From Lachnospiraceae bacterium UBA7481 (GTDB lineage Bacteria > Bacillota > Clostridia > Lachnospirales > Lachnospiraceae): a stretch of DNA of 19,695 bases. Shown in pieces: positions 1-6,626 of this stretch. The translations under genes were made by a program, and so were the position numbers. Below the pieces are notes generated by a model. It made no database searches. It had not been told where the DNA came from and saw only the letters and a program-made list of their open reading frames with translations. Positions within the stretch are counted from its first letter, which is position 1. Each line of letters begins with the position of its first letter. The stretch covers positions 1 through 19,695 of the forward strand of contig DLOP01000067.1 of the NCBI GenBank assembly GCA_002478505.1, in the 5' to 3' direction.

Positions 1-1169
1 TAATTAATTGAAATAATGACCGGATTTTCTTTCGCAATAAAATCTTCGATCAAACTTTTTTGAAGTTTTATATTCTTCCCCGGTCCCATCAGCAACAAGG
101 CTTTATCTGATAACGCTTCTGCTATATCATTCAAAACCTCTTTACTATTAATACTCTGGCTTACAAATCTTTCATATACTGTGTTTGCTGTATTCTTGTC
201 ATATAAAAGTTTCTTGTCGTCTGGTTCAATCTGTTTAAGTATGCTATTTACTTTTGTAATAGATAAGTTTTCTTTTCCGTATAAATCACTGACATAATTA
301 GGATGGCATCTATTTGCTGCTGACAAATAATAGAGCATCTGATATCCCCATGGATTTTTAACATAAAAATTCATCACACTCTCTGTTATTGCCTCAAGCA
401 TGGGTGATACATAATACTCCGCATTAAATTTTTCATTCATATATCCTGCCACAAGCTCGATAGGTGCGTTTCCTGCGCTTTTCCCCATTCCGTATAAAGT
501 ACCGTCAACCACTATATCATGTACCGTATCTTTTTCCATGAAAGTAATAGCGTTCGCATATCCAAGTTGAAAATTATTATGCGCATGAAATCCTATTTGA
601 ATAGCAGGCAACACATTTTTATCTAATATTTCATAATAATGAAGCAGATCATTTGGTTTCAGCAATCCATAAGTATCAACCATAGACACCGCATATGGTT
701 CAACTGAATTTACAAGCTTAGTAAGCTCTATCAGTTCTTCATCACTATAACTTGTTATTGAAACCAACTGTGCAAAAACTTTATATCCAAGTTTCTTTAC
801 TTCTGCACAATATTCCAATGCTTCTTTCATGATATGTTTTTTAAAGATCACTCTTATACCGTCAAAAAAACTTTCTGAACACAGTTGTATATTACTGATC
901 TTACAGGTTCCGTAGTCAATCATACCTACGACCATGCCGGGTCTTTTGGATATTTTTTCCCAAATTATCCCTGCCGATGCTGTATCAGGCATAATACTGC
1001 GGTGTACGTCAAAAGGTCTTCTATCATCCAGAAATCCAACTTCTATGATATCAACTCCAGAGTCCACCAACCGCTCAAATATACTAATCAGGTTATTGTG
1101 TCCAAATTCCCAGTCATTTATATATCCGCCATCACGCAATGTACAGTCCAATAATCTAATTTCACCCAT
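1..1169 (-). CDS. HMGL-like (DmpG-type) aldolase of a polysaccharide locus, 3' end beyond window
   Basis: Translating the minus strand from the ATG at 1169 gives 389 residues open to the window edge, so the C-terminus is missing. The N-terminal ~270 residues are an HMGL-like/4-hydroxy-2-oxovalerate aldolase TIM barrel: LDCTLRDGG near residues 7-15, the metal-binding FHAHNN at 194-199, and DGTLYGMGKSAGN at 222-234. A linker then leads into a second domain that starts near residue 357 (LLLMGPGKNI...NPVIISIN), resembling a Rossmann-like start. Family members cleave or form C-C bonds to a pyruvate-type enolate using a divalent metal. The gene follows rfbH by 16 nt, with GGGAGAG ahead of the start, so it is surely co-transcribed with the CDP-sugar genes. 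I infer that it acts on a nucleotide sugar or sugar precursor of a capsule or O-antigen-like polymer; the substrate is unknown. Codon use looks AT-rich compared with the housekeeping genes by eye. Confidence 0.8.
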   Translation of the reverse strand, partial: MGEIRLLDCTLRDGGYINDWEFGHNNLISIFERLVDSGVDIIEVGFLDDRRPFDVHRSIMPDTASAGIIWEKISKRPGMVVGMIDYGTCKISNIQLCSESFFDGIRVIFKKHIMKEALEYCAEVKKLGYKVFAQLVSITSYSDEELIELTKLVNSVEPYAVSMVDTYGLLKPNDLLHYYEILDKNVLPAIQIGFHAHNNFQLGYANAITFMEKDTVHDIVVDGTLYGMGKSAGNAPIELVAGYMNEKFNAEYYVSPMLEAITESVMNFYVKNPWGYQMLYYLSAANRCHPNYVSDLYGKENLSITKVNSILKQIEPDDKKLLYDKNTANTVYERFVSQSINSKEVLNDIAEALSDKALLLMGPGKNIKLQKSLIEDFIAKENPVIISIN

Positions 1170-1185
1170 AATTGACTCTCCCGCA

Positions 1186-2526
1186 TCATCCCTCTATTGC
1201 ATCCAGGATCTTCTCTGCCATATAATCAATCATCTCATCTGTCATCCCCGGATAGACGCCGACCCAAAAGGTATCCCTCATGATCCTGTCTGTATTCTCC
1301 AGATTTCCCACAATACGATATCCCGCCCCTGTCGCGCGCATCTGGTCAAAACAAGGGTGCTTTGTCAGATTACCGGCAAACAGCATGCGGGTCTGGATAC
1401 CATGCCCCTCAATATAAGAAACAACCTTATTTCTATCTGTACCTTCCTTGCATGTGATCACAAATCCAAACCAGCTCGGGCTTGCATTCTCACATGCCTC
1501 CGGTAAGATTAATTTATCTTCACAACCTACAAGAGCCGCCTTTAAACGGTTAAAATTATGTTTTCTCTTCTCAACAAAACCCGGGAATTTTTTAATCTGG
1601 GCACAGCCAATCGCCGCCTGCATATCTGTTGCCTTTAGATTATATCCGAAATGGGAATATACATATTTATGGTCATACCCTAACGGAAGTTCTCCATACT
1701 GCTTATCAAATCTATGACCGCAAAGATTATCCCTGCCCGAAGGGCATACACAATCACGTCCCCAATCCCTAAATGACCGGATAATCTTATGAAGCAATGG
1801 ATTATTCGTATAAACCGCGCCGCCCTCGCCCATTGTCATATGATGAGGCGGATAGAAGGAAGAAGTTCCGATATCCCCTATTGTTCCCGTAAAATATTTC
1901 TTGCCTTTCAATGAGTATGTTGTTCCAAGTGCGTCGCAATTATCTTCGATCAACCACAAATTATGAGCATCGCAAAAACCTTTTACGGCTTCCAGATCAA
2001 AGGGATTCCCCAAGGTATGCGCCGCCATGACTACTTTGGTCTTGTCCGACAATGCAGCTTCCAGCTGAGATACATCCATATTATATTGCGGAATTGTAAC
2101 ATCTATAAAAACAGGCACTACACCATATTGAATCGCCGGCGTAACAGTCGTCGGAAATCCTGCGGCAACTGTGATCATCTCATCTCCCGGCTTAACCTGC
2201 CGTTCTCCAAGCAAAGGAGAAGTAAGCGCCATAAAAGCATTTAAATTAGCAGAGGAGCCGGAATTAACAAGTGAACAGTATTTTACTCCTAAGTATTTGG
2301 CGAATTCCCGTTCAAACTCTTCTGTATATCTGCCTGACGTAAGCCAGAACTCAAGCGCGGAATCCACAAGATTGCACATTTCTTCACTATCATACACCCT
2401 TGAGGCATATGTGATCCTGTCTCCGGGCATAAATTTTTTTTTCTGATTGTGGTAAGCGGCACAGTATTCTGCTACCATATCCAATATCTCTTTTTTTGCC
2501 TGTTCTTCGGTTTTATTCTCAAACAT
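1186..2526 (-). CDS. rfbH: CDP-4-keto-6-deoxyglucose 3-dehydrase (E1), RfbH/DdhC/AscC family
   Basis: A 446-residue protein of the DegT/DnrJ/EryC1 fold, with the special features of the E1 dehydrase that removes the C3 hydroxyl of CDP-4-keto-6-deoxyglucose, giving 3,6-dideoxysugars with an E3 reductase. The usual PLP lysine is replaced by His: FYPPHHMTMGEGG, His228 aligning with the lysine. Cysteines for the [2Fe-2S] cluster are present at 197, 259, 261 and 269, keeping the C-X-C-X7-C arrangement; the first gap is 61 residues against the classic 57, because of a short insertion around 206-210. AAGFPTT, AHTLGNPFD and IEDNCDALG are further family signatures. Length is normal for E1. The start has AAGGAG nine bases upstream. 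It lies between rfbF and the aldolase in one operon. No E3 reductase or CDP-glucose 4,6-dehydratase is visible in the window. Confidence 0.93.
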   Translation of the reverse strand: MFENKTEEQAKKEILDMVAEYCAAYHNQKKKFMPGDRITYASRVYDSEEMCNLVDSALEFWLTSGRYTEEFEREFAKYLGVKYCSLVNSGSSANLNAFMALTSPLLGERQVKPGDEMITVAAGFPTTVTPAIQYGVVPVFIDVTIPQYNMDVSQLEAALSDKTKVVMAAHTLGNPFDLEAVKGFCDAHNLWLIEDNCDALGTTYSLKGKKYFTGTIGDIGTSSFYPPHHMTMGEGGAVYTNNPLLHKIIRSFRDWGRDCVCPSGRDNLCGHRFDKQYGELPLGYDHKYVYSHFGYNLKATDMQAAIGCAQIKKFPGFVEKRKHNFNRLKAALVGCEDKLILPEACENASPSWFGFVITCKEGTDRNKVVSYIEGHGIQTRMLFAGNLTKHPCFDQMRATGAGYRIVGNLENTDRIMRDTFWVGVYPGMTDEMIDYMAEKILDAIEG

Positions 2527-2574
2527 AATATTTACTCCTTATTTCCTGCTTTAAGTCTTATGCTTTCCTATCTA

Positions 2575-3348
2575 TCACCACACTTTCCATGGTGCATTTC
2601 CTTTTTTCCAGTATGCTTCCAAAATCTCGTGCTCTCTTACCGAATCCATACACTGCCAAAAGCCGGTATGCTGATAACTCATAAGCTCCCCATTTTTGGC
2701 AAGTTGTTCTAATATTACAGTTTCAAAAACAGTCTGATCATTTTCCAAATAATCAAAAATCTTTGGTTCCACCACCATATATCCTGCATTGATTGCTACG
2801 CCATCGTCGCTTCTCTTCTCTCTGAAAGAACGCACTGCTCCCGTTTCGCCAATATCCAGCACACCTTTCTTCTGACTTTGAAATACTGCTGTAAGAGTTA
2901 CCAGTTTTCCATGACTCTTATGAAACTCGACCAATTTTGAAATATCTACATCACATACAGCATCTCCATATGTCAGCATAAACGGCTCATCTTTCACATA
3001 TTCCTGAATCCGTTTGACACGTCCGCCGGTCATAGTGTTAAGTCCCGTATCAACTACTGTAATTTTCCATGGCTCTGTATGATTATGATGAATAAACACT
3101 TCCTGTCCGCTCGTATAGTCAAAGGTCACATCGCTATAATCAATATAATAATTGTGAAACCATTCCTTAATGTATCTTTGCTTATAACCCGCGCAAACAA
3201 TAAATTCATTATATCCATAATAACCATAATGTTTCATAATATGCCATAAAATAGGCATTTCTCCAATTTCTATCATTGGTTTTGGCTTGGCTACACTTTC
3301 TTCCGAAATTCTCGTTCCAAAACCACCAGCTAATAATACTACTTTCAT
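2575..3348 (-). CDS. rfbF: Glucose-1-phosphate cytidylyltransferase
   Basis: This 257-residue enzyme makes CDP-glucose from CTP and glucose-1-phosphate, the entry step to CDP-linked deoxysugars in the cytoplasm. The nucleotidyltransferase signature is at the N-terminus (LLAGGFGTRISEE, then KPKPMIEIG), followed by PILWHIMKHY and CAGYKQRYIKEWF, typical of RfbF rather than of the dTDP or UDP enzymes. Length matches the family (about 257). AGGAGG lies a few bases before the ATG. It is the first gene of the minus-strand operon rfbF-rfbH-aldolase; 48 nt separate it from rfbH. It is unusual that rfbG, normally next to rfbF, is not between rfbF and rfbH; it may lie further downstream outside the window. 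Confidence 0.95.
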   Translation of the reverse strand: MKVVLLAGGFGTRISEESVAKPKPMIEIGEMPILWHIMKHYGYYGYNEFIVCAGYKQRYIKEWFHNYYIDYSDVTFDYTSGQEVFIHHNHTEPWKITVVDTGLNTMTGGRVKRIQEYVKDEPFMLTYGDAVCDVDISKLVEFHKSHGKLVTLTAVFQSQKKGVLDIGETGAVRSFREKRSDDGVAINAGYMVVEPKIFDYLENDQTVFETVILEQLAKNGELMSYQHTGFWQCMDSVREHEILEAYWKKGNAPWKVW

Positions 3349-3577
3349 TACAACCTCCTATCATCCAGTCATAATATGCATATAATACCGTTTCCGAAGT
3401 GATATACGTAGATTTCACACAATTATTTTGTAATCAGGCATCATTTCCCTGATATTCTCCTATAATCCCCATAAAAGCTGTAAGGAATGCAACGAATCAG
3501 GCAGAAGAAAGCCTTGCAGTTTAGCCGAAATAACAAAATCATCATATCATAAATGATTATTATTGGCAATGATTGTC

Positions 3578-3659
3578 AAAAAAGGAAATCTTTTCTCCCT
3601 TAAGAAAAGAATGTACTGCTGCCAAGTACAATCCCTGTAACCTGAAAGAAAAGATTTCC
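3578..3659 (-). terminator. Intrinsic terminator-like hairpin with a competing stem; candidate attenuator of the rfb operon
   Basis: On the minus strand the 13-base arm at 3659-3647 is perfectly complementary to the arm at 3596-3584, and the second arm runs straight into six T residues (3583-3578). That is the layout of a rho-independent terminator, with a 50-nt insertion that itself folds (TGTACT at 3630-3625 with AGTACA at 3617-3612). A second copy of CTTTTCT at 3609-3603 can pair with the inner half of the same 3' arm (3596-3590, loop of six), so two mutually exclusive folds exist. No minus-strand gene lies just upstream, which favours a leader or small RNA over a gene-end terminator. Confidence 0.55.
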
Positions 3660-3745
3660 ATAAATTATTTTACATCATGTTTACTAAAAATAAAAGGGGA
3701 AATTTTAATTTTTATTTACAAAAATAGATGTTTTTCATTAACACG

Positions 3746-3780
3746 TTGGATAAATTCTTTTCTACGAACTATCTATTCGT
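3746..3780 (+). promoter_or_regulatory. Candidate promoter and operator of the XRE gene
   Basis: TTGGAT (3746-3751) and TATCTA (3770-3775) are 18 bases apart and could be the -35 and -10 of the XRE gene. The -10 is flanked by the inverted repeat ACGAA (3764-3768) and TTCGT (3776-3780). The same half-sites recur further down as TTCGT (3800-3804) and ACGAA (3819-3823), giving two inverted pairs. This spacing suits binding and autorepression by a dimeric XRE protein. The assignment is inferred from symmetry only. Confidence 0.4.
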
Positions 3781-3789
3781 TGTTTATGC

Positions 3790-3817
3790 GTCATAAAAAT
3801 TCGTTCACCATTTTCAA
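3790..3817 (-). promoter_or_regulatory. Possible minus-strand promoter for the rfb leader
   Basis: TTGAAA (3817-3812) and TATGAC (3795-3790) are separated by 16 bases on the minus strand. This would start an RNA upstream of the terminator-like hairpin at 3659-3578 and the rfbF gene. It is only a moderate match to the sigma-A consensus, and other AT-rich positions could serve. Confidence 0.3.
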
Positions 3818-3848
3818 TACGAACTGTAAAATGGTATTGGAGGTGAAC
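3803..3848 (+). promoter_or_regulatory. Hairpin that would mask the XRE ribosome-binding site
   Basis: GTTCACC (3803-3809) is the exact complement of GGTGAAC (3842-3848), which overlaps the ribosome site GGAGGTGA (3839-3846) of the XRE gene. Inside, CAATAC (3815-3820) can pair with GTATTG (3834-3839), or ACCATTTT (3807-3814) with AAAATGGT (3828-3835); the two alternatives exclude each other. Folding would hide the start region. Confidence 0.45.
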
Positions 3849-3853
3849 TGACA

Positions 3854-4180
3854 ATGGAAAAACTTGACCTTTCTTATATTGGCGAACGCATCAAACAAGC
3901 ACGTCAGAATGCCAAGATGACACAGGAAGAACTTGGAGAACAGATTGGCAAAACATCCCGTTATATTCAGGCGATTGAAAATGAAAACAAAGGATTTAGC
4001 TTAGACACTCTTATTCGAATCGTCCGAGTGCTCAATCTACCAACCGATGCTATCATTTATCCGGAAGTTGGCATAGATAGTGAAGCGGATCAATGGCTTC
4101 GCATGTTCCGGCTTCTAAGCTGTCGGGACCGGCAGATTCTGCTTGCGACAGCGAAAGCGATGTTAAAAGAAGATCAATAA
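3854..4180 (+). CDS. XRE-family helix-turn-helix transcription regulator
   Basis: A 108-residue cytoplasmic DNA-binding protein and the only plus-strand gene in the window. An HTH_3/Cro-CI domain spans about residues 9-65 (IGERIKQARQNAKMTQEELGEQIG, then the recognition region with SRYIQAIENENKG). A short helical tail (MFRLLSCRDRQILLATAKAML) may mediate dimerisation. No metal, ligand or protease domain is seen. The ATG has GGAGGTGA about seven bases ahead. It is divergent from rfbF and lies between the fba terminator and the sugar operon, so I infer that it controls itself and perhaps the rfb genes. The repeated ACGAA/TTCGT half-sites upstream fit autoregulation. Plasmid, phage or toxin-antitoxin origin is possible for such small regulators, but no partner gene is present. 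Confidence 0.9.
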   Translation: MEKLDLSYIGERIKQARQNAKMTQEELGEQIGKTSRYIQAIENENKGFSLDTLIRIVRVLNLPTDAIIYPEVGIDSEADQWLRMFRLLSCRDRQILLATAKAMLKEDQ

Positions 4181-4197
4181 CGCAGTAATATTAATAT

Positions 4198-4243
4198 CTT
4201 TATAAAATAAGGGAATGAATTCTTAAAATCAGAATCCACTCCC
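4198..4243 (-). terminator. Rho-independent terminator of fba
   Basis: Arms at 4243-4231 and 4223-4211 form a 13-bp stem on the minus strand with two G.U pairs and a 7-nt loop, followed by TTATTTTAT. On the plus strand the two wobbles become A-C mismatches and there is no T run, so it mainly ends the minus-strand fba transcript, about 50 nt after the fba stop. It also lies just past the XRE stop and might act weakly for that gene. Confidence 0.75.
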
Positions 4244-4295
4244 TCATAAATTTCCCTATTCTTTTAAGAACTGATCTGTCTTACCCACACTTTCT

Positions 4296-5162
4296 TTAAG
4301 CTTTTCCAACAGATCCAAACAGTTCCATCTTTTCTTTTACTTTTGCCTTGATTGCTTCCACGCCGGGCGCAAGCAGCTTACGAGGGTCAAATCCCTTGCC
4401 CTGCTGATCCTTGCCTTCTTCGATATACTTACGTGTAGCTTCTGCAAATACAAGCTGGCACTCTGTATTAACATTGATCTTAGCTACGCCAAGAGAAATC
4501 GCTTTCTTGATCATGTCATCAGGAATACCTGTACCGCCGTGAAGTACCAGAGGCATATCGCCGGTCTTCTGCTGAATCTTGTCCAATACGTCGAACTGAA
4601 GACCTGCCCAGTTCTCAGGATATTTACCATGGATGTTACCAATGCCTGCTGCAAGGAAGTCGATGCCAAGATCTGCTATTCTCTTGCACTCGTCAGGATC
4701 TGCACACTCGCCCATACCTACAACGCCGTCTTCCTCACCACCGATAGAGCCAACTTCTGCCTCGATGGAAATGCCTCTCTTATGAGCTTCCTCAACCAGT
4801 TCTTTGGTCTTAGCTACGTTCTCATCAATCGCATAATGGGAACCGTCAAACATAATGGAAGGGAATCCTGCATCCATACATTTATAACAGTGATCATAAG
4901 AGCCATGGTCAAGATGAACCGCTACGGGAACTGTAATATTCTGATCCTTGATCAGACCATTTACTATACCCATGACTACGTCATAACCACCCATATACTT
5001 GCCTGCACCCTCAGATACGCCAAGGATAACCGGTGAATTGCACTCCTGAGCTGTCGCCAGAATTGCTTTTGTCCACTCAAGATTGTTGATGTTGAACTGA
5101 CCTACTGCATAGTGACCTGCTTTTGCTTTTTTGAGCATCTCTGTTGCTGATACTAATGCCAT
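4296..5162 (-). CDS. fba: Class II (metal-dependent) fructose-bisphosphate aldolase
   Basis: A 288-residue cytoplasmic enzyme that splits fructose-1,6-bisphosphate to dihydroxyacetone phosphate and glyceraldehyde-3-phosphate in glycolysis and runs in reverse in gluconeogenesis. Class II signatures are complete: VHLDHGS with Asp85 (catalytic) and His86 (metal), FDGSH at 105-109, EAEVGSIGG at 134-142, GIGNIHGKY with metal ligand His178, LHGGTG with His208, and INVNTE for phosphate binding at 229-234. The length suits the short Bacillus-type FbaA/GatY group; tagatose-bisphosphate aldolases are close relatives, but the genomic setting favours fructose bisphosphate. GGAGG precedes the ATG. A 185-bp gap upstream suggests its own promoter, although I found no well-spaced -10/-35 pair. 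A terminator follows. Confidence 0.95.
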   Translation of the reverse strand: MALVSATEMLKKAKAGHYAVGQFNINNLEWTKAILATAQECNSPVILGVSEGAGKYMGGYDVVMGIVNGLIKDQNITVPVAVHLDHGSYDHCYKCMDAGFPSIMFDGSHYAIDENVAKTKELVEEAHKRGISIEAEVGSIGGEEDGVVGMGECADPDECKRIADLGIDFLAAGIGNIHGKYPENWAGLQFDVLDKIQQKTGDMPLVLHGGTGIPDDMIKKAISLGVAKINVNTECQLVFAEATRKYIEEGKDQQGKGFDPRKLLAPGVEAIKAKVKEKMELFGSVGKA

Positions 5163-5347
5163 TGCTTTATACCTCCATAATTGTTATTTAAATCATACAG
5201 CTCTATATAACCGACTATATGGCAGAAATTTTACCTGTCTGACAAATACTATTATCATTATCAGTATATAATATTCTGCATGATTTATCTCGCAAGAGTA
5301 ATCATAACATATTTTTCCAATTAATAAAAGACTAACTATGTAAAAAT

Positions 5348-5602
5348 TTACTCCTGCAGAAGATAATCCTCGATTTCCCTCATGGCGTCCTCTTCATCGC
5401 TGCCTTCCGTATAAATGGTCACTTCTCCATCTTTGCGCACGCCGATATTCATCATTCCCATAATGCTTTTGGCATTGACCTTCTTATCGTCCGATTTCAG
5501 ATAGATCTTGCTTTCATATTTACATGCATGCTGCACCAATACAGCGATCATGCCCGCATCCAAACCATCCTTTTTTTGTACGGTTATCTTCTTTTCCAAC
5601 AT
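5348..5602 (-). CDS. HPr-like regulatory protein lacking the active-site histidine (Crh-like)
   Basis: An 84-residue HPr-fold protein. In true HPr the PTS phosphocarrier histidine sits at position 15 in GLHAR; here the motif reads GLDAG (13-17), so His15 is Asp and Arg17 is Gly, and it cannot be phosphorylated by enzyme I in the normal way. The regulatory site is intact: Ser46 in NAKSIMGMM (43-51), the residue that HPr kinase modifies. B. subtilis Crh is built the same way (Gln15, Ser46) and its gene also follows whiA, so I infer a CcpA-corepressor-type role in carbon catabolite control rather than sugar transport. hprK is in this window. GAGGAGG lies seven bases before the ATG. The gene follows whiA by 50 nt, in one operon. 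Confidence 0.88.
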   Translation of the reverse strand: MLEKKITVQKKDGLDAGMIAVLVQHACKYESKIYLKSDDKKVNAKSIMGMMNIGVRKDGEVTIYTEGSDEEDAMREIEDYLLQE

Positions 5603-5652
5603 ACTACTGCCTCCTCTTTATTCTTCCTTACCCTAATCCTTCATGTCAGAGC

Positions 5653-6585
5653 TTAGTTCCTTAATTCCTCAGCCATCTCCGTAAGCTTTCTGAGCCTGTG
5701 GTTAACTCCTGACTTTCCCACCGGCGGATCCAGATATTCACCTAACTCCTTTAAAGATGCGTCTTCATGTTCCAGACGCACCTCCGCCATTTCCCTAAGA
5801 TGCTCCGGCAGGCGGTTCAATCCATAATGATCACGAAGATAGATGATATCTTCCATCTGGCGGCTTGCGGCATTAATCGTCTTGGAGATGTTGGCAGTCT
5901 CACAATTGACCCTTCGATTGACCGAGCTGCGTACCTCCTTTACGATCCTGAGATTTTCCAGATTCATCAGAGAAATATGCGCTCCCATAATATTCAACAG
6001 ATCAACAATGGCTTCGCCTTCCTTAATATAGACCACAAAATGATGCTTACGCTCCGTGATCTTCGCCTCGATCCGGAATGTTCCGATCATTTCCACAAAC
6101 TGCTGCGCCTGCATCCTGCTGCCACATACATACTCCATATGGTAGCTTTTCGCCGGATCACTCATGGAGCCAAGGCACAAGAAACTTCCCCGAAGAAATG
6201 CCCTCCTACAGCAGTCATTCTTTAGCAATAGAGCGGACACCGTCTTTTCCTTCATTTCTGAAAATCGAACCGACTGCAGCACTTTTCTGATCTCGTTCTC
6301 CTCCGTCAGGGTGATACGATAAATATGCTCCGCTTTTTTACCTTTATTTTTGGAGTCTTTGACTGTCATATCCTCCATAACCGAATATATATTATATGTT
6401 TTTTCCAGTAATGTAAAGACTTTTCTCAGAACCGCTTCCTTTTCTGAGTGCCAGAAAAAAGAGCCCCCCTCCGGCGCTTCATGTCCAAAATTAGCCACAT
6501 ATGCCGCCATTTCGGCAATCTGACAATGTCTGGATGTACTGATATGCTTTTCAATCTCCCCTTTTACATTCTGGGAAAATGACAT
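5653..6585 (-). CDS. whiA: WhiA, LAGLIDADG-like/HTH DNA-binding protein
   Basis: A 310-residue protein of the WhiA family, which controls sporulation genes in actinomycetes and cell division or chromosome segregation in Bacillus. It begins with the usual MSFSQNVKGEIEKH. A divergent LAGLIDADG-type core (FLRGSFLCLGSMSDPAKSYHMEY, about residues 128-150, and KHHFVVYIKEGEAIVDLLNIMGA) has no nuclease activity in known members. The C-terminal helix-turn-helix (about 220-306: NCETANISKT, the helix around MEDIIYLRDHYGL, then SLKELGEYLDPPVGKSGVNHRLRKL) binds DNA. Length is normal. GGAGGG precedes the ATG. It sits directly after rapZ (41 nt) and before the Crh-like gene. Confidence 0.95.
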   Translation of the reverse strand: MSFSQNVKGEIEKHISTSRHCQIAEMAAYVANFGHEAPEGGSFFWHSEKEAVLRKVFTLLEKTYNIYSVMEDMTVKDSKNKGKKAEHIYRITLTEENEIRKVLQSVRFSEMKEKTVSALLLKNDCCRRAFLRGSFLCLGSMSDPAKSYHMEYVCGSRMQAQQFVEMIGTFRIEAKITERKHHFVVYIKEGEAIVDLLNIMGAHISLMNLENLRIVKEVRSSVNRRVNCETANISKTINAASRQMEDIIYLRDHYGLNRLPEHLREMAEVRLEHEDASLKELGEYLDPPVGKSGVNHRLRKLTEMAEELRN

Positions 6586-6626
6586 AGGAAGCCCTCCATG
6601 TCAAAGTATTTTTACTGTACCTCAAA

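Larger units (their letters stand above)
3349..3853. other. 505-bp divergent intergenic region between rfbF and the XRE gene
   Basis: No convincing gene. It holds the start signals of two divergent transcripts and several inverted repeats, described separately. The rfbF-proximal 200 bases also contain a small 6-bp hairpin (arms about 3433-3438 and 3449-3454) and a direct repeat of AATCAGGCA (near 3432 and 3496). I see no good -10/-35 pair close to rfbF, so its transcript may begin further upstream, making a long structured leader. Confidence 0.6.

Noticed and set aside
3420..3451. Nine-codon leader peptide (MMPDYKIIV) on the minus strand upstream of rfbF
   Set aside because: The start spacing to the nearest purine-rich stretch is poor and such short frames arise by chance in AT-rich DNA.
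3551..3579. Perfect TTGACA at 3579-3574 on the minus strand as an rfb promoter
   Set aside because: At a 17-base spacing the -10 would be TCATTT, a poor match, and the TTGACA abuts the T run of the terminator-like hairpin.
3584..3659. A known riboswitch or T-box in the rfb leader
   Set aside because: I could not find the conserved core of any riboswitch class I know, nor a T-box sequence; only the competing stems are supported.
3573..3851. Plus-strand open frame of about 92 codons before the XRE gene
   Set aside because: It begins with TTG, has no ribosome site, resembles no family I know, and its DNA is taken up by the hairpins and promoter signals of the region.
5163..5347. fba promoter
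   Set aside because: TTGTCA and TTGCGA hexamers occur on the minus strand, but their distance to TATAGT or TATACT is 20-21 bases, too long to call.
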